Part shown: positions 16,473 to 24,960 of the stretch, in pieces | Layout: each line of letters opens with the position of its first letter | Numbering within the stretch: the first letter of the stretch is position 1 | Assembly (NCBI GenBank): GCA_947259585.1 | Contig: CAMYMV010000006.1 | Location: forward strand, 139,068 to 197,443 | From: an uncultured Gemmatimonadales bacterium | GTDB taxonomy: Bacteria > Gemmatimonadota > Gemmatimonadetes > Palauibacterales > Palauibacteraceae | Length of the DNA stretch: 58,376 nucleotides | Direction: 5' to 3' | Notes under the pieces: model-generated | What the model was told of the DNA's origin: nothing | Database searches by the model: none | What the model saw: the letters and a program-made list of their open reading frames with translations, nothing else | Translations under genes and position numbers: made by a program

Positions 16473-16820
16473 TTGCGTTCACCGTTCATAGCATCGGGCA
16501 GGCCTTTCCGACGGGGCGTCGCCGCTGCCATGGGCTTCGCCCTGCTCGGCGGCGCGATCGCGCTCCCCGTGCTCGACGCGCGGGAGGCGAGCGGGGTCGT
16601 CTCGATCGAAGCAGCACACGATCCCGGACGTTGCTCGAGCCAGCATGACCATGCTGCCTGCTCCCAGCTCGCCAGCTCTCACGCTGTTCCCGCCGGCTCA
16701 TCTTCGAGCCCCTGCATCGGGCAGGAGATACAGAGGGCCGGCATCCTCCTTCACGAGGCGCCTCGCGCCTTCACGCGGAACACCTCTTCCCTCCCCCGCG
16801 CCCCTCCCTCCATCGCCTAG
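16473..16820 (+). CDS. Small exported His/Cys-rich protein, possible metal binder
   Basis: A 115-residue protein proposed from TTG 16473, which follows GAGGAG; a longer frame from TTG 16419 lacks such a site. The N-terminus RPFRRGVAAAMGFALLGG followed by AIALPVLDA looks like a signal peptide. The mature part has closely spaced ligands in HDPGRCSSQHDHAACSQL, with further His and Cys downstream. It sits at the head of the metal-transport-like gene run and may be a periplasmic metal-binding or metal-sensing peptide; this is inferred from ligand clustering and neighbours. The C-terminal 30 residues are low in complexity. Confidence 0.5.
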   Translation: MRSPFIASGRPFRRGVAAAMGFALLGGAIALPVLDAREASGVVSIEAAHDPGRCSSQHDHAACSQLASSHAVPAGSSSSPCIGQEIQRAGILLHEAPRAFTRNTSSLPRAPPSIA

Positions 16821-16910
16821 AGCATAACCGTTCGACAACCTCCACCGCGTCGCCCGACAGGCGGCCCGGTGGCCGTGATCCAGCTTTGGACCCAGCCTCC
16901 AGGGGGAAAT

Positions 16911-18308
16911 GTGGCTCCCAGAAGATCTGGCGGGATAATCGGCGGCATGATTCTCATCATGTGCATCATGCTCGCCGCTCGACCCGTTCTCGGACAACAG
17001 CCCGACGAGCAATCGCCGACGGCCCGTCAGGACACCATCCTGACGCGGATCTCCACGCTCGAGTCGCGTATCGACAGCCTGATAACCGAGCTCTCGAGCT
17101 TGAAGGAGGCGGTGGTCGCCGCTGGAATCTCCACGGAGCCGGCCGGCGAAGGCGCGGATGCCGCGGCAGCTGCGGAGCCGAATGAGCTCGAGGAGTTGCG
17201 GGCTGCCGCGCGCCGGGAGGTCGAGGCGGCAGGATCGGCCGAGGAAGAGCCGGACGAGCCGCAGGGAAGCCGGACCCGCAACCTGAGGCTACTCAACCCG
17301 GAGATCAGCGTCTCCGGCGACGTGGTGGGCTCGATCCTGGCTCCCAGCGGCGGCGAGGCCCGGGCGACGGCGGTGCCGCGCGAGTTCGAGTTCGGCTTCC
17401 AGGCCACGCTCGATCCGTTCGCGCGAACCGCCATCTTCCTTTCCCGCGAGGAGGAGCTCCGGATCGCGGGCCTCAGCGAGGAGGACGAAGGCGAGGAGGA
17501 GGGCGGCAACTGGGTCGACCTCGAAGAGGGTTACGTCGACTGGATCGCGATGCCCGCCGGGATGAGCGTGAAGCTGGGTAAGTTCCGGCAGGAGCTCGGG
17601 CTGTACAACCGATGGCACAACCACGCCCTGCTCGAAGTGGATCGGCCGCTACCGGTTCAGAGCTTCGTCGGGGATGACGGGCTCATCCAAACAGGATTCT
17701 CGCTGGCATTGCCGCTCTTGCAGGCGGGCCCGCTGACCCAGTCCACCTGGTTGGACCTGGCGGCAGGGACGAACGAGGCGCTGTTCGATGGGGGCTCTCA
17801 GCCGAGCTTTCTCGGCCGCACGCAGAGCTTCTTCGATCTCGGCCCCGCCTCCTACCTTCAGGTCGGCGTCGATGGAGTCGTCGGCAGGAACAGCGATGCC
17901 GATCTGAACAGCAGCCTCATCTCGGTCGACGTGGCGTATCGCTGGACACCGCCGGCGCGAGCCCTCTACCAGGATCTGCAGCTCAAGGCGGAATGGTACT
18001 TCGCACGCCGGAACGCGGAGGGCTTCGTGACGCACGGCAACGGCGGCTACGGGCAGGCGCACTACAAGTTCGCCCGGCAGTGGCAGGTCGGCTTCAGGGC
18101 AGACTATCTGAACCCCTACGCGCGGAGCGCGGATGAGCAGAGTCCGGATGTCTGGCAGTTCGTTCCCAGCGTCTCCTGGTGGCAGAGCGAGTGGGTCCGG
18201 CTACGCCTCCAGGGCAACATCGTCAGACGGGTCGGCGAGGCGACGGACTTTACGCTGCTATTCCAAACGGTGTGGGCCGTCGGTCCGCACAAGCACGAGA
18301 CGTACTGA
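16911..18308 (+). CDS. Outer-membrane porin-like beta-barrel protein
   Basis: A 465-residue protein from GTG 16911, preceded by AGGGGG. A signal peptide ends at PVLGQQ. Residues about 35-75 form a short coiled coil (ILTRISTLESRIDSLITELS), then a Glu/Ala-rich linker, then a long run of alternating beta strands ending in an aromatic-rich C-terminus, as in periplasmic coiled-coil porins of the OprO/OprP type. An acidic loop (SEEDEGEEEGGNW) and a His-rich spot (YNRWHNHAL) could attract cations. It overlaps the ZnuA-like gene (TGATG), so it is probably the outer-membrane pore of the same metal-uptake route. Confidence 0.75.
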   Translation: MAPRRSGGIIGGMILIMCIMLAARPVLGQQPDEQSPTARQDTILTRISTLESRIDSLITELSSLKEAVVAAGISTEPAGEGADAAAAAEPNELEELRAAARREVEAAGSAEEEPDEPQGSRTRNLRLLNPEISVSGDVVGSILAPSGGEARATAVPREFEFGFQATLDPFARTAIFLSREEELRIAGLSEEDEGEEEGGNWVDLEEGYVDWIAMPAGMSVKLGKFRQELGLYNRWHNHALLEVDRPLPVQSFVGDDGLIQTGFSLALPLLQAGPLTQSTWLDLAAGTNEALFDGGSQPSFLGRTQSFFDLGPASYLQVGVDGVVGRNSDADLNSSLISVDVAYRWTPPARALYQDLQLKAEWYFARRNAEGFVTHGNGGYGQAHYKFARQWQVGFRADYLNPYARSADEQSPDVWQFVPSVSWWQSEWVRLRLQGNIVRRVGEATDFTLLFQTVWAVGPHKHETY

Positions 18309-19483
18309 TGAGCTGGCCGAAATCGCAGCGGGCTCGTAAGCTCAAGTGGGATGGCAAGATGACAGGTTGTTACGAGACACGGGCTTCTCTCGCGAGGCGT
18401 CGACGACGGAAGCCGTCGCATCAACGCCGCCTTCTCATGCTCGCAGGCTGCGCTGCCCTTCTGCATCTGCTCGCGCCTCCGGCGGAAATCGCTGCCCAGG
18501 ACAGAGTCAAGGTCGTCACCACGCTGCCGACGTACGCGGCGATCGCCAGAGAGATCACGGGCGAGCTCGCCGATGTGGAGGCGATCGCCAGGGGTGACGA
18601 AGACCCCCACTTCGTGACGCCGAGGCCGAGCTACGCGGCTCTCATCAAGAAGGCGGATCTGTTCGTGGCGACCGGGCTCGACCTCGAGCTGTGGGTACCG
18701 ACGCTGCTCGATCGCGCGGGCAACGCCAGGGTGATGGATGGCGCGCGGGGATTCGTGGCGGCCTACGCCGGCGTCGAGCTGCTCGACATCCCGGCCGACA
18801 TCTCGAGGGCGGCCGGCGACGTTCATGTCTTCGGCAATCCGCACATCCATACGGACCCGGTCAACGCCATCATCATCGGAGAGAACATCCTGGCCGGTCT
18901 GCGCCGGATCGACGACGAACGGTCGGGGATCTACGAGGCCAACTACCGCGGGTTCGCCGAACGCCTGTTGCGACGCCTGTACGGCGATCAGCTCGTGGAG
19001 ATTTTCGGGCCCGAGACGCTGTTCGAGCTGGCCCGCACGCACAGGCTGTGGGACTTCCTGGCGGAAAAGAGCTTTCAGGACAGGCCGCTCATCGATTACG
19101 TCGGAGGCTGGCTGGCCGAAGGGACCGCCTTTCGGGACCGCGACATGGCGTGCTATCACAAGAACTGGGCATATTTCAGCGCCCGCTTCCGCGTGCCGTG
19201 CGCCATGTACGTCGAGGCGAAGGTCGGGATCCCGCCATCGCCCGGCCACGTCCGTGAGCTCGTGGACTGGATGCGCGAGAAGCGCATCCCGGCGTTGCTC
19301 GCGGCCAACTACTTCAGCCACGATCAGGTCGAGCAGGTCGCCGAGCGCACGGGCGCCAAAGCTCTGATCGTACCGGAGCACGTGGGAGGGGCGCCCGGCA
19401 CGGACGACTACTTCGAATTGGTGGATCTCTGGGTGTCCGGCCTGGCCCGGGCGTTCGAGGACGCCGCGGAGGACGAAGAGTAG
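18308..19483 (+). CDS. Metal ABC transporter substrate-binding protein (ZnuA-like)
   Basis: A 391-residue cluster A-I binding protein. The mature domain opens RVKVVTTLPTYAAIAREITG and carries the expected ligands in EDPHFVTPRPSYA and FGNPHIHTDPVNA, with later family positions in YVEAKVGIPPSPGH and LIVPEHVGG. It binds Zn2+, Mn2+ or a similar ion in the periplasm. There is no His-rich loop of the classical ZnuA type. The start at 18308 uses the TGATG overlap with the porin-like gene; ATG 18359 is an alternative with a more compact signal peptide (LARRRRRKPSHQ then hydrophobic). The permease gene follows 2 bases later, but no ATPase gene is present. Confidence 0.85.
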   Translation: MSWPKSQRARKLKWDGKMTGCYETRASLARRRRRKPSHQRRLLMLAGCAALLHLLAPPAEIAAQDRVKVVTTLPTYAAIAREITGELADVEAIARGDEDPHFVTPRPSYAALIKKADLFVATGLDLELWVPTLLDRAGNARVMDGARGFVAAYAGVELLDIPADISRAAGDVHVFGNPHIHTDPVNAIIIGENILAGLRRIDDERSGIYEANYRGFAERLLRRLYGDQLVEIFGPETLFELARTHRLWDFLAEKSFQDRPLIDYVGGWLAEGTAFRDRDMACYHKNWAYFSARFRVPCAMYVEAKVGIPPSPGHVRELVDWMREKRIPALLAANYFSHDQVEQVAERTGAKALIVPEHVGGAPGTDDYFELVDLWVSGLARAFEDAAEDEE

Positions 19484-19485
19484 TC

Positions 19486-20325
19486 ATGTTGGAGCTGATG
19501 CTGCCGGCCCTGGTCGCCGCCCTGGTCCTCCTGAGCCTGCACGCCTACCTCGGCATCCACGTCATCGCCCGCGGCATCATCTTCGTCGACCTCGCGATCG
19601 CGCAGATGGCGGCACTCGGTTGGACGGCGGCGACCTTTGCCGGCTTCGAGGCCGGCTCGGCGGGAGCGTATTTCATCGGCCTCCTCACGACCATGTTCGC
19701 GGCGGGGCTGTTCAGCGTGACGCGGATGGACCACCGCTACATCACGCAGGAGGCGATCATCGGGATCGTTTTCGTCGTCGCGTCGGCGGCCACGATCCTC
19801 CTGGCAGCGCAGGCGCCGCGCGGAGCCGAGCATGTGGAAGAGCTGCTTACCGGCTCCCTGCTCTGGGTCACCTGGCCCAAGATCGGTCGCATCGCGGCCG
19901 TCTACGCCGTGCTCGGGTTGGCTCACTGGCAGCTGCGACGCCGCTTCCTGACAATCTCCCTGCAACCGCAGCTCGCCAAGTCCGAAGGTTGGTCGATCAA
20001 AGGCTGGGACTTTCTCTTCTACGCGCTGTTCGGGATCATGGTGACCCTCTCCGTGGACGTGGCGGGCGTGCTGCTGGTGTTCAGCTTTCTCGTCATCCCT
20101 GCGGTGGTGGCGTTTCTCTTCACCGGTAGGCCGCGGTCCCTCCTTGCCATTGCCTGGCTGTCGGGCTCGGTCGCGACGGTGGCGGGCCTGCTGGTCTCGT
20201 ACTTGGCCGACCTCCCGACCGGACCAGTCGTGGTCTGTGCCTTCGCCGCAGTGCTCCTGGCGGCGTTCGCCCTGCGCCGGATCTTCGGCGAGAAGCGACC
20301 TCCAGCCTCCCAGGGGACTCTCTGA
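19486..20325 (+). CDS. Metal ABC transporter permease (ZnuB/MntB-like)
   Basis: A 279-residue ABC-3 family permease with about eight hydrophobic segments. The start LPALVAALVLLSLHAYLGIH, then VIARGIIFVDLAIAQMAALG, matches the conserved pattern in which Asp and Gln line the first pore helices. The late DVAGVLLVFSFLVIPA segment is the family's coupling region. It pairs with the upstream binding protein to move a divalent metal into the cytoplasm. The gene ends in a CTGA overlap with the ZIP gene. No ATP-binding subunit is encoded nearby, so the ATPase must be supplied from elsewhere or the system works differently. Confidence 0.88.
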   Translation: MLELMLPALVAALVLLSLHAYLGIHVIARGIIFVDLAIAQMAALGWTAATFAGFEAGSAGAYFIGLLTTMFAAGLFSVTRMDHRYITQEAIIGIVFVVASAATILLAAQAPRGAEHVEELLTGSLLWVTWPKIGRIAAVYAVLGLAHWQLRRRFLTISLQPQLAKSEGWSIKGWDFLFYALFGIMVTLSVDVAGVLLVFSFLVIPAVVAFLFTGRPRSLLAIAWLSGSVATVAGLLVSYLADLPTGPVVVCAFAAVLLAAFALRRIFGEKRPPASQGTL

Positions 20326-21170
20326 GCGCGTCCCAGCTCTGGGTTTACACGCTTCTGAGCGTACTCCTGGTGAGCCTGGTCTCGCTCGTGGGGCTCTTCG
20401 CGCTCTCTCAAGACCCCGTCCGACTCCGACGCCTTCAGCTCTACCTCGTCAGCCTGGCCGCCGGCAGCCTTCTCGGCGGGGCCTTCCTCCACCTCCTGCC
20501 CGAGGCCGTTGATCGGCTCGGCACGGGGCTTCCCTTCTCGCTCTACCTGCTCGGAGGCTTCTTCGGGTTTTTCGTTCTGGAGAAGTTCCTCTGGCACCAC
20601 CATCACGGGACGGATCACGCCGAGTCCGTCGGGGAAAGGCACCGCGCCCACGCGCAGCATCACGCGGCCGAGAGCGTCGATGCCGGCGAAGAGGCCGGAC
20701 CCGAGGCCCGGACTCATCCGATCGTCACGATGGTGTTGCTGGGCGACGGCGTGCACAACCTGCTGGACGGGATGGTGATCGCCGCAGCCTACCTGGCTGA
20801 TCCGACGGTGGGGCTGGTGACGACCCTGGCGGTCATCCTCCACGAGGTGCCTCAGGAGATCGGAGACTTCGGCGTGCTGCTGCACGGCGGCCTGTCCGTT
20901 CGGCAGGCCGTTCTCGCCAACTTCCTCTCGGCGACCACGGCGATCCTCGGGGCCGTAGCCGTCCTTTGGATAGGTACCGAGGTCCAGGGGCTGGAGGCCG
21001 CCCTGCTCACGGTCTCAGCGGCCAGCTTCATCTACATCGCCGCCGCCGATCTCATTCCGGAGCTGCACAGATCCCGTGAGCCTCGCCAGGCGCTGCCTCA
21101 GGTCTTGATGATCGGCTTGGGGTTGGGCTTGATGGTCCTCGTGCGCGTCCTGCGGGAGAGCCTCGGCTAG
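20322..21170 (+). CDS. ZIP-family metal transporter, CTG start proposed
   Basis: A 282-residue ZIP (SLC39-like) transporter. The CTG at 20322 overlaps the upstream TGA as CTGA and is preceded by AGGGGA at 4 bases. It gives SASQLWVYTLLSVLLVSLVS, restoring a full first helix; the next usable start, GTG 20370, would leave only 12 residues of it. A His-rich cytoplasmic loop (KFLWHHHHGTDHAE, HRAHAQHH) precedes the catalytic helices with GDGVHNLLDGMVIAAAY and ILHEVPQEIGDFGVLLH, the ZIP binuclear metal site. It imports Zn2+, Fe2+ or Mn2+. The last 12 codons are duplicated just downstream. Confidence 0.88.
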   Translation: MSASQLWVYTLLSVLLVSLVSLVGLFALSQDPVRLRRLQLYLVSLAAGSLLGGAFLHLLPEAVDRLGTGLPFSLYLLGGFFGFFVLEKFLWHHHHGTDHAESVGERHRAHAQHHAAESVDAGEEAGPEARTHPIVTMVLLGDGVHNLLDGMVIAAAYLADPTVGLVTTLAVILHEVPQEIGDFGVLLHGGLSVRQAVLANFLSATTAILGAVAVLWIGTEVQGLEAALLTVSAASFIYIAAADLIPELHRSREPRQALPQVLMIGLGLGLMVLVRVLRESLG

Positions 21171-21208
21171 CTGGTCCTCGTGCGCGTCCCGCGGGAGAGC
21201 CTCGGCTG
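21133..21208 (+). repeat. 39-bp tandem duplication at the 3' end of the ZIP gene
   Basis: Two adjacent copies with a 39-base period start at 21133 and 21172. They share TGGTCCTCGTGCGCGTCC and GCGGGAGAGCCTCGGCT, with only a few differences. The first copy encodes the C-terminal VLVRVLRESLG and stop of the ZIP transporter; the second lies after the stop and is non-coding. Confidence 0.9.
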
Positions 21209-21239
21209 AGCGATCACCACGCCTCGGTCGATTCGGGCC

Positions 21240-21683
21240 CTACGCGTCCTCTCTCAGCCGGCTCTTGATGCGGGCCAGGATCGCCTCCATGCCCCGGAGC
21301 CTGAGCGGCGTGACCAGCTCGACCAGTCCCATCTTCATGTAGAAATCCAATGGGACCCGCTGAATCTCATCGGCGGTCGCACCCTCCAGACCCTCCCGCA
21401 GGATCCCGGCGTAGCCGCGAACCGTGGGCGCCTCGGCCGGAGCATCGAAGTGGAGGTGAATCGCGCCGTCGGGATCCAGCTCGATCGCGAGCGCGAACGG
21501 AGTCTGGCATTCCGGCACATCCTGAAACGCCGCGGAGCCGATGAGGTGACGGGGGGGATCTGGAACCCGGCGCGAGAAATCCAGCAGCGCCTGGAGCCGC
21601 AACTCTCGCGGCGCGGCCGCGAACAGGTCGACGATGCCCTGCAGTTTCGCCGGGAGCTCGGAAGACGCCTCGGCGGCACACAC
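21240..21683 (-). CDS. sufE: SufE-like sulfur acceptor for Fe-S cluster assembly
   Basis: A 147-residue SufE-fold protein. The active-site Cys lies in DVPECQTPFALAI, corresponding to the conserved V-x-G-C-Q-S loop, and PTVRGYAGILREGLEGA with the LRGMEAILARIKS end helix are family features. SufE accepts persulfide sulfur from the cysteine desulfurase SufS and passes it to the scaffold. The GTG start at 21683 overlaps the TAG of the thioredoxin-like gene (TAGTG), so the two are coupled. No other suf genes are present in the window. Confidence 0.9.
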   Translation of the reverse strand: MCAAEASSELPAKLQGIVDLFAAAPRELRLQALLDFSRRVPDPPRHLIGSAAFQDVPECQTPFALAIELDPDGAIHLHFDAPAEAPTVRGYAGILREGLEGATADEIQRVPLDFYMKMGLVELVTPLRLRGMEAILARIKSRLREDA

Positions 21684-22264
21684 TAGGTGAAGTAGGAAGG
21701 CTCGTTGCCCCGCCGCCACTTGATGTTGCAGCCGATGCTGGCCTTCTGATCCTCACTCACGGGCTGGCCGGCGAGAACATCGTCGAGCGCCGCACGGAGA
21801 TCGCTTCCGGTGACCGGAATCCCGTTGCCCGGACGGCTGTCATCGAGCTGACCCCGGTACGCCAGCTGGCCGGCAGCGTCGAAGAGGAAGAAGTCGGGCG
21901 TGCACGCCGCCCGGAACGCCTTCGCTACCTCCTGCGTCTCATCGAACACGAACGGGAAATCCCAGCCCAGCTCGTCCGCCAGCCGCTTCATGTTCGCGGG
22001 CGCATCCTGCGGGTAGCCGACCCGGTCGTTGGAGTTGATGGCGATGATCCCCACGCCGCGGGGCAGGTAGTCCGCCGCCAGACTCGTGACGCCGTCGATC
22101 ACGTGCTTCACGAAGGGGCAGTGGTTGCAGATGAACATGATCAGGAGGGCAGGGCTGTCGGCGTAGTCCTCGGGGGAGACCGTACGTCCGTCCACCGCGT
22201 TCTCGAGGGAAAACGCGGGAACCCGCGTTCCGAGCGTCAGCATCGTCGATAGTGTCTCTGCCAT
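21683..22264 (-). CDS. Thioredoxin-fold redoxin family protein
   Basis: A 193-residue AhpC/TSA-like protein. ATG 22264 follows GGAG at 6 bases. Residues near 40-50 carry a CxxC site in LIMFICNHCPFVKHVIDG, typical of an uncharacterised redoxin group rather than the classical WCGPC. Later family positions are AACTPDFFLFDAAGQLAYRG and QLDDSRPGNGIPV. The end, ASIGCNIKWRRGNEP, is also typical of this group. There is no signal peptide, so it is predicted to be a cytoplasmic thiol oxidoreductase or peroxidase-like protein. It is coupled to sufE, which suggests a link to redox or Fe-S maintenance. Confidence 0.87.
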   Translation of the reverse strand: MAETLSTMLTLGTRVPAFSLENAVDGRTVSPEDYADSPALLIMFICNHCPFVKHVIDGVTSLAADYLPRGVGIIAINSNDRVGYPQDAPANMKRLADELGWDFPFVFDETQEVAKAFRAACTPDFFLFDAAGQLAYRGQLDDSRPGNGIPVTGSDLRAALDDVLAGQPVSEDQKASIGCNIKWRRGNEPSYFT

Positions 22265-22358
22265 GTCGCACTCCGGTGTGGTCGCTCGCTTCAGCCAGCC
22301 CTTTCGCGTCGCGTCGCCTGAAATATAGAGGGACCGCTCACCGGCGGGCAGGGCCGAA

Positions 22359-23501
22359 TCACGGCGCCGGAAGACCTCTCCCGGTAACCAGGTAGGTGGC
22401 GAAGCTGCCGAGCCAGTGGCCACCCTCGTAGAACTCGCCCGTCACGCCCTCCAGGCCTCGCCGCCGGTGCTGGTCGGCCGCGGATCGGAGGGAGGGGAGG
22501 CGAGGATCCTCGGCCGGCAGCCCTGAGAGTATCCCCTCGAGCATCCAGGCTCGACTCAGGTTCAGGCCGTCCAGGTGCGCCAGCTTCGGATCGGACCGGT
22601 CGGTCACGATCGCGGGCACCAGCCAGACAGAGCTGTCGTCCGGCGGGATTCCGGGAAGGAAGCTCTCCAGCCAATCCGCGTACTCGGCGGGGCCCAGCAC
22701 GCGGCGCATCAGGTCCGCCTCGGCCAGGCATGGCGAGAGGAAGTCCTGTCCGGAGGGCTCGTAGGACAGCGGGCAATCGCGGTCTCCCGCATACAGGCGC
22801 CGGGCAGTCTCGGAGAGAAGCTCCTCAGTCTCCCCGTCCCCGGCGATCCGCGCCCAATCCAGGATCAGGCCGAAGGCGAAAGCGCTCTGCGAGTGCTCCC
22901 CGGCCCGGATCGGATAGGCGAGCTTAGGTAGCCACTCGCTGATCCGCGCCGCCGCCGCCGACTCCAGCGGCTCCAGGTTCCGACTCCACTCGCGGGCCGC
23001 GGCGGCGTCCCACTCCCGCAGCTCGGCGGCGAGCTGAAGGAGCCAGGCAAGCCCGTAGGGGCGCTCGAAGGAGACCCGGCCGTCACCGGCCAGATACTCG
23101 ACCTCCCGCTCGATGTTGGCGGCGGAGAGGCTGCGCTCCAGGGCAGCGCGTGCGGCGGGCGCGAACGCCGCGTCGGGACTCACCCGCGCGAGGCGGGCGA
23201 GCAGCCAGTGGCCGTGAACCGAGGAGTGCCAGTCGTAGCAGCCGAAGAAGGCGGGCGTCAGTTCGCGAGGCGGTGCGATGTCCTCATCGCCCTGCATGAC
23301 GTGAGCGATCTTGTTCGGGTACTCCTTGTGGACGCACTCGAGTGCCAGAGCGGCGAAGCGACCGAGTGCGTCGATTCCTTCGTCCGACATTCCGACCTCC
23401 TGAGCAGCCGTGGAACCAGCCCCGCCGAGACCGACCACAGCCGACAGCAACAAGGCGCGGGATAGGGGCGCGGCTCGCGCCCATGGGCCGACAAGCATCA
23501 T
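22359..23501 (-). CDS. DUF2891 family exported protein
   Basis: A 380-residue protein from ATG 23501 (a second ATG is adjacent). A signal peptide ends near GSTAAQE. The mature domain contains the DUF2891 pattern: PAFFGCYDWHSSVHGHWLLA, RPYGLAWLLQLAAEL, QSAFAFGLILDWAR and a closing GGHWLGSFATYLVTGRG. The conserved His, Trp and Glu residues and the helical periodicity suggest an alpha/alpha-toroid fold like that of glycan-processing enzymes, but the reaction is unknown. It lies 8 bases after the antiporter gene. The long open frame continuing upstream is a shadow of that antiporter. Confidence 0.82.
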   Translation of the reverse strand: MMLVGPWARAAPLSRALLLSAVVGLGGAGSTAAQEVGMSDEGIDALGRFAALALECVHKEYPNKIAHVMQGDEDIAPPRELTPAFFGCYDWHSSVHGHWLLARLARVSPDAAFAPAARAALERSLSAANIEREVEYLAGDGRVSFERPYGLAWLLQLAAELREWDAAAAREWSRNLEPLESAAAARISEWLPKLAYPIRAGEHSQSAFAFGLILDWARIAGDGETEELLSETARRLYAGDRDCPLSYEPSGQDFLSPCLAEADLMRRVLGPAEYADWLESFLPGIPPDDSSVWLVPAIVTDRSDPKLAHLDGLNLSRAWMLEGILSGLPAEDPRLPSLRSAADQHRRRGLEGVTGEFYEGGHWLGSFATYLVTGRGLPAP

Positions 23502-23509
23502 GTGGCTCC

Positions 23510-24928
23510 TCACGTGGTCAGGAATCCGCCGGTCACGGCGAAAGCCAGGATGGCGAAGCTGCCCGCGGCCAACGCGTACGGGAGCTGGGTGCGCACGTGC
23601 TCGATATGGTCCGAGGCCGCCGCAAGGGAGGATATCACCGTCGTGTCGCTGATCGGGCTGCAATGGTCTCCGAAGATGCCCCCGGAGAGCACGGCGGCGA
23701 CGAAGGGAGCGACGGGCAGCCCCAGTGACACCGCCAGCGGCACCGCGACCGGTATCATGATCGCGAAGGTCCCCCAGCTGCTCCCCGTCGCGAACGAAGT
23801 ACCGGCTCCCGCCAGGAAGATGATGGGCAGCAGGGCGGGCAGCGGAATCCGGCCGGCAACCAGCCCGGCGATGAACTCCCCGGTTCCCAGCTGAACGGTC
23901 ACCGCACCCAGTGCGATCGCCAGCAGAAGGACCAGCGCCATGCCCGTCAGTCCGCCGGCGCCGTGCAGGCTGACGCGGCTGAGCTCCTGGACGGGCAGCA
24001 GCCTCTGGCCCAGCGTCAGGACGGAGGCGACCGAGACCCCCACGATGACCGCCCACAGCACGCTCAGCGACCCAGAGCCGGCCGCCATCGTGCCGCCGCC
24101 CGTGGTGTACATGCCCACCGGCATCGTGAGCACCATCGCCGCCACGGGCAGGATCAGGTTGACGGGCCGGCGCGGAATCCCCGGCGCGGCGGGCGGCGCG
24201 ATCTCTTCCGGGTCGGCCAGCGCACCCGCGTGCTCCCAGTGCAGCTCTCCGCCCCGGGTGCGCTCCTCCGCCGCGCGCATGGGGCCCCAGTCCAGGCCGA
24301 ACGCCGCCGTGGCGCCGGCGAGCAGCACGGCGGCCAGGGCGTAGAAGTTGAGCGGGATCGCCGCGACGAATACGCCCATCGGAGCGGCGACTCCGAGGGC
24401 GGCGAGCAAACCCAGGATGTAGCCACCCCACGCGTTGAACGGAACGAGGATGCAGATCGGCGCCGACGTCGAGTCGGACAGGTAGGCCAGCTTCTCTCGC
24501 GACACCTGGAACCGGTCGAAGAGCGGCCGGCACACCGAGCCTGTCACGAGGATCGTGATGTTGGACTCGATGAAGATCACGAGGCCGATCAGCCATGCGA
24601 GCAACTGCGCGCGGCGGCCATCCGTCACCCAGCGCCGGCGCTCCACCCAGGCGACGAAGCCGTCCACGCCGCCGTTCGAACCCACGATCGCGATCAGTGA
24701 GCCGACCATGAACGTGAAGAGGAGGATGCGGGCGTTGCCGGGGTCGCCGAGCACGGCGATCGTCTCGTTCACCGCGCGCGCTGCACCCGCCAGCGGGTCC
24801 CAGCCCTCGACGATCGTCCACCCGAGCCATATCCCCGCCGCCAGCGAGAGGTAGACTTCCCGCGTGCGCACGGCGAGAGCGATCGCCAGCAGGGGCGGCA
24901 GTAGCGAAAGGACGCCGTAGTCTGGCAT
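23510..24928 (-). CDS. Na+/H+ antiporter, NhaC family
   Basis: A 472-residue polytopic membrane protein with about eleven hydrophobic segments. It opens MPDYGVLSLLPPLLAIALAV, then VYLSLAAGIWLG. Conserved NhaC-type features include IFIESNITILVTGSVCRPLF and FLAGAGTSFATGSSWGTFAI, the latter a discontinuous-helix motif. GIFGDHCSPISDTTVISSLA carries Asp and Thr/Ser residues likely to bind the ion. It exchanges Na+ for H+ or a related substrate pair. It is head of a run with the DUF2891 gene and 32 bases after the M19 peptidase gene. Confidence 0.9.
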   Translation of the reverse strand: MPDYGVLSLLPPLLAIALAVRTREVYLSLAAGIWLGWTIVEGWDPLAGAARAVNETIAVLGDPGNARILLFTFMVGSLIAIVGSNGGVDGFVAWVERRRWVTDGRRAQLLAWLIGLVIFIESNITILVTGSVCRPLFDRFQVSREKLAYLSDSTSAPICILVPFNAWGGYILGLLAALGVAAPMGVFVAAIPLNFYALAAVLLAGATAAFGLDWGPMRAAEERTRGGELHWEHAGALADPEEIAPPAAPGIPRRPVNLILPVAAMVLTMPVGMYTTGGGTMAAGSGSLSVLWAVIVGVSVASVLTLGQRLLPVQELSRVSLHGAGGLTGMALVLLLAIALGAVTVQLGTGEFIAGLVAGRIPLPALLPIIFLAGAGTSFATGSSWGTFAIMIPVAVPLAVSLGLPVAPFVAAVLSGGIFGDHCSPISDTTVISSLAAASDHIEHVRTQLPYALAAGSFAILAFAVTGGFLTT

Positions 24929-24960
24929 CTAGCGAAGATTCAACGGCTTACGGAGCGACG

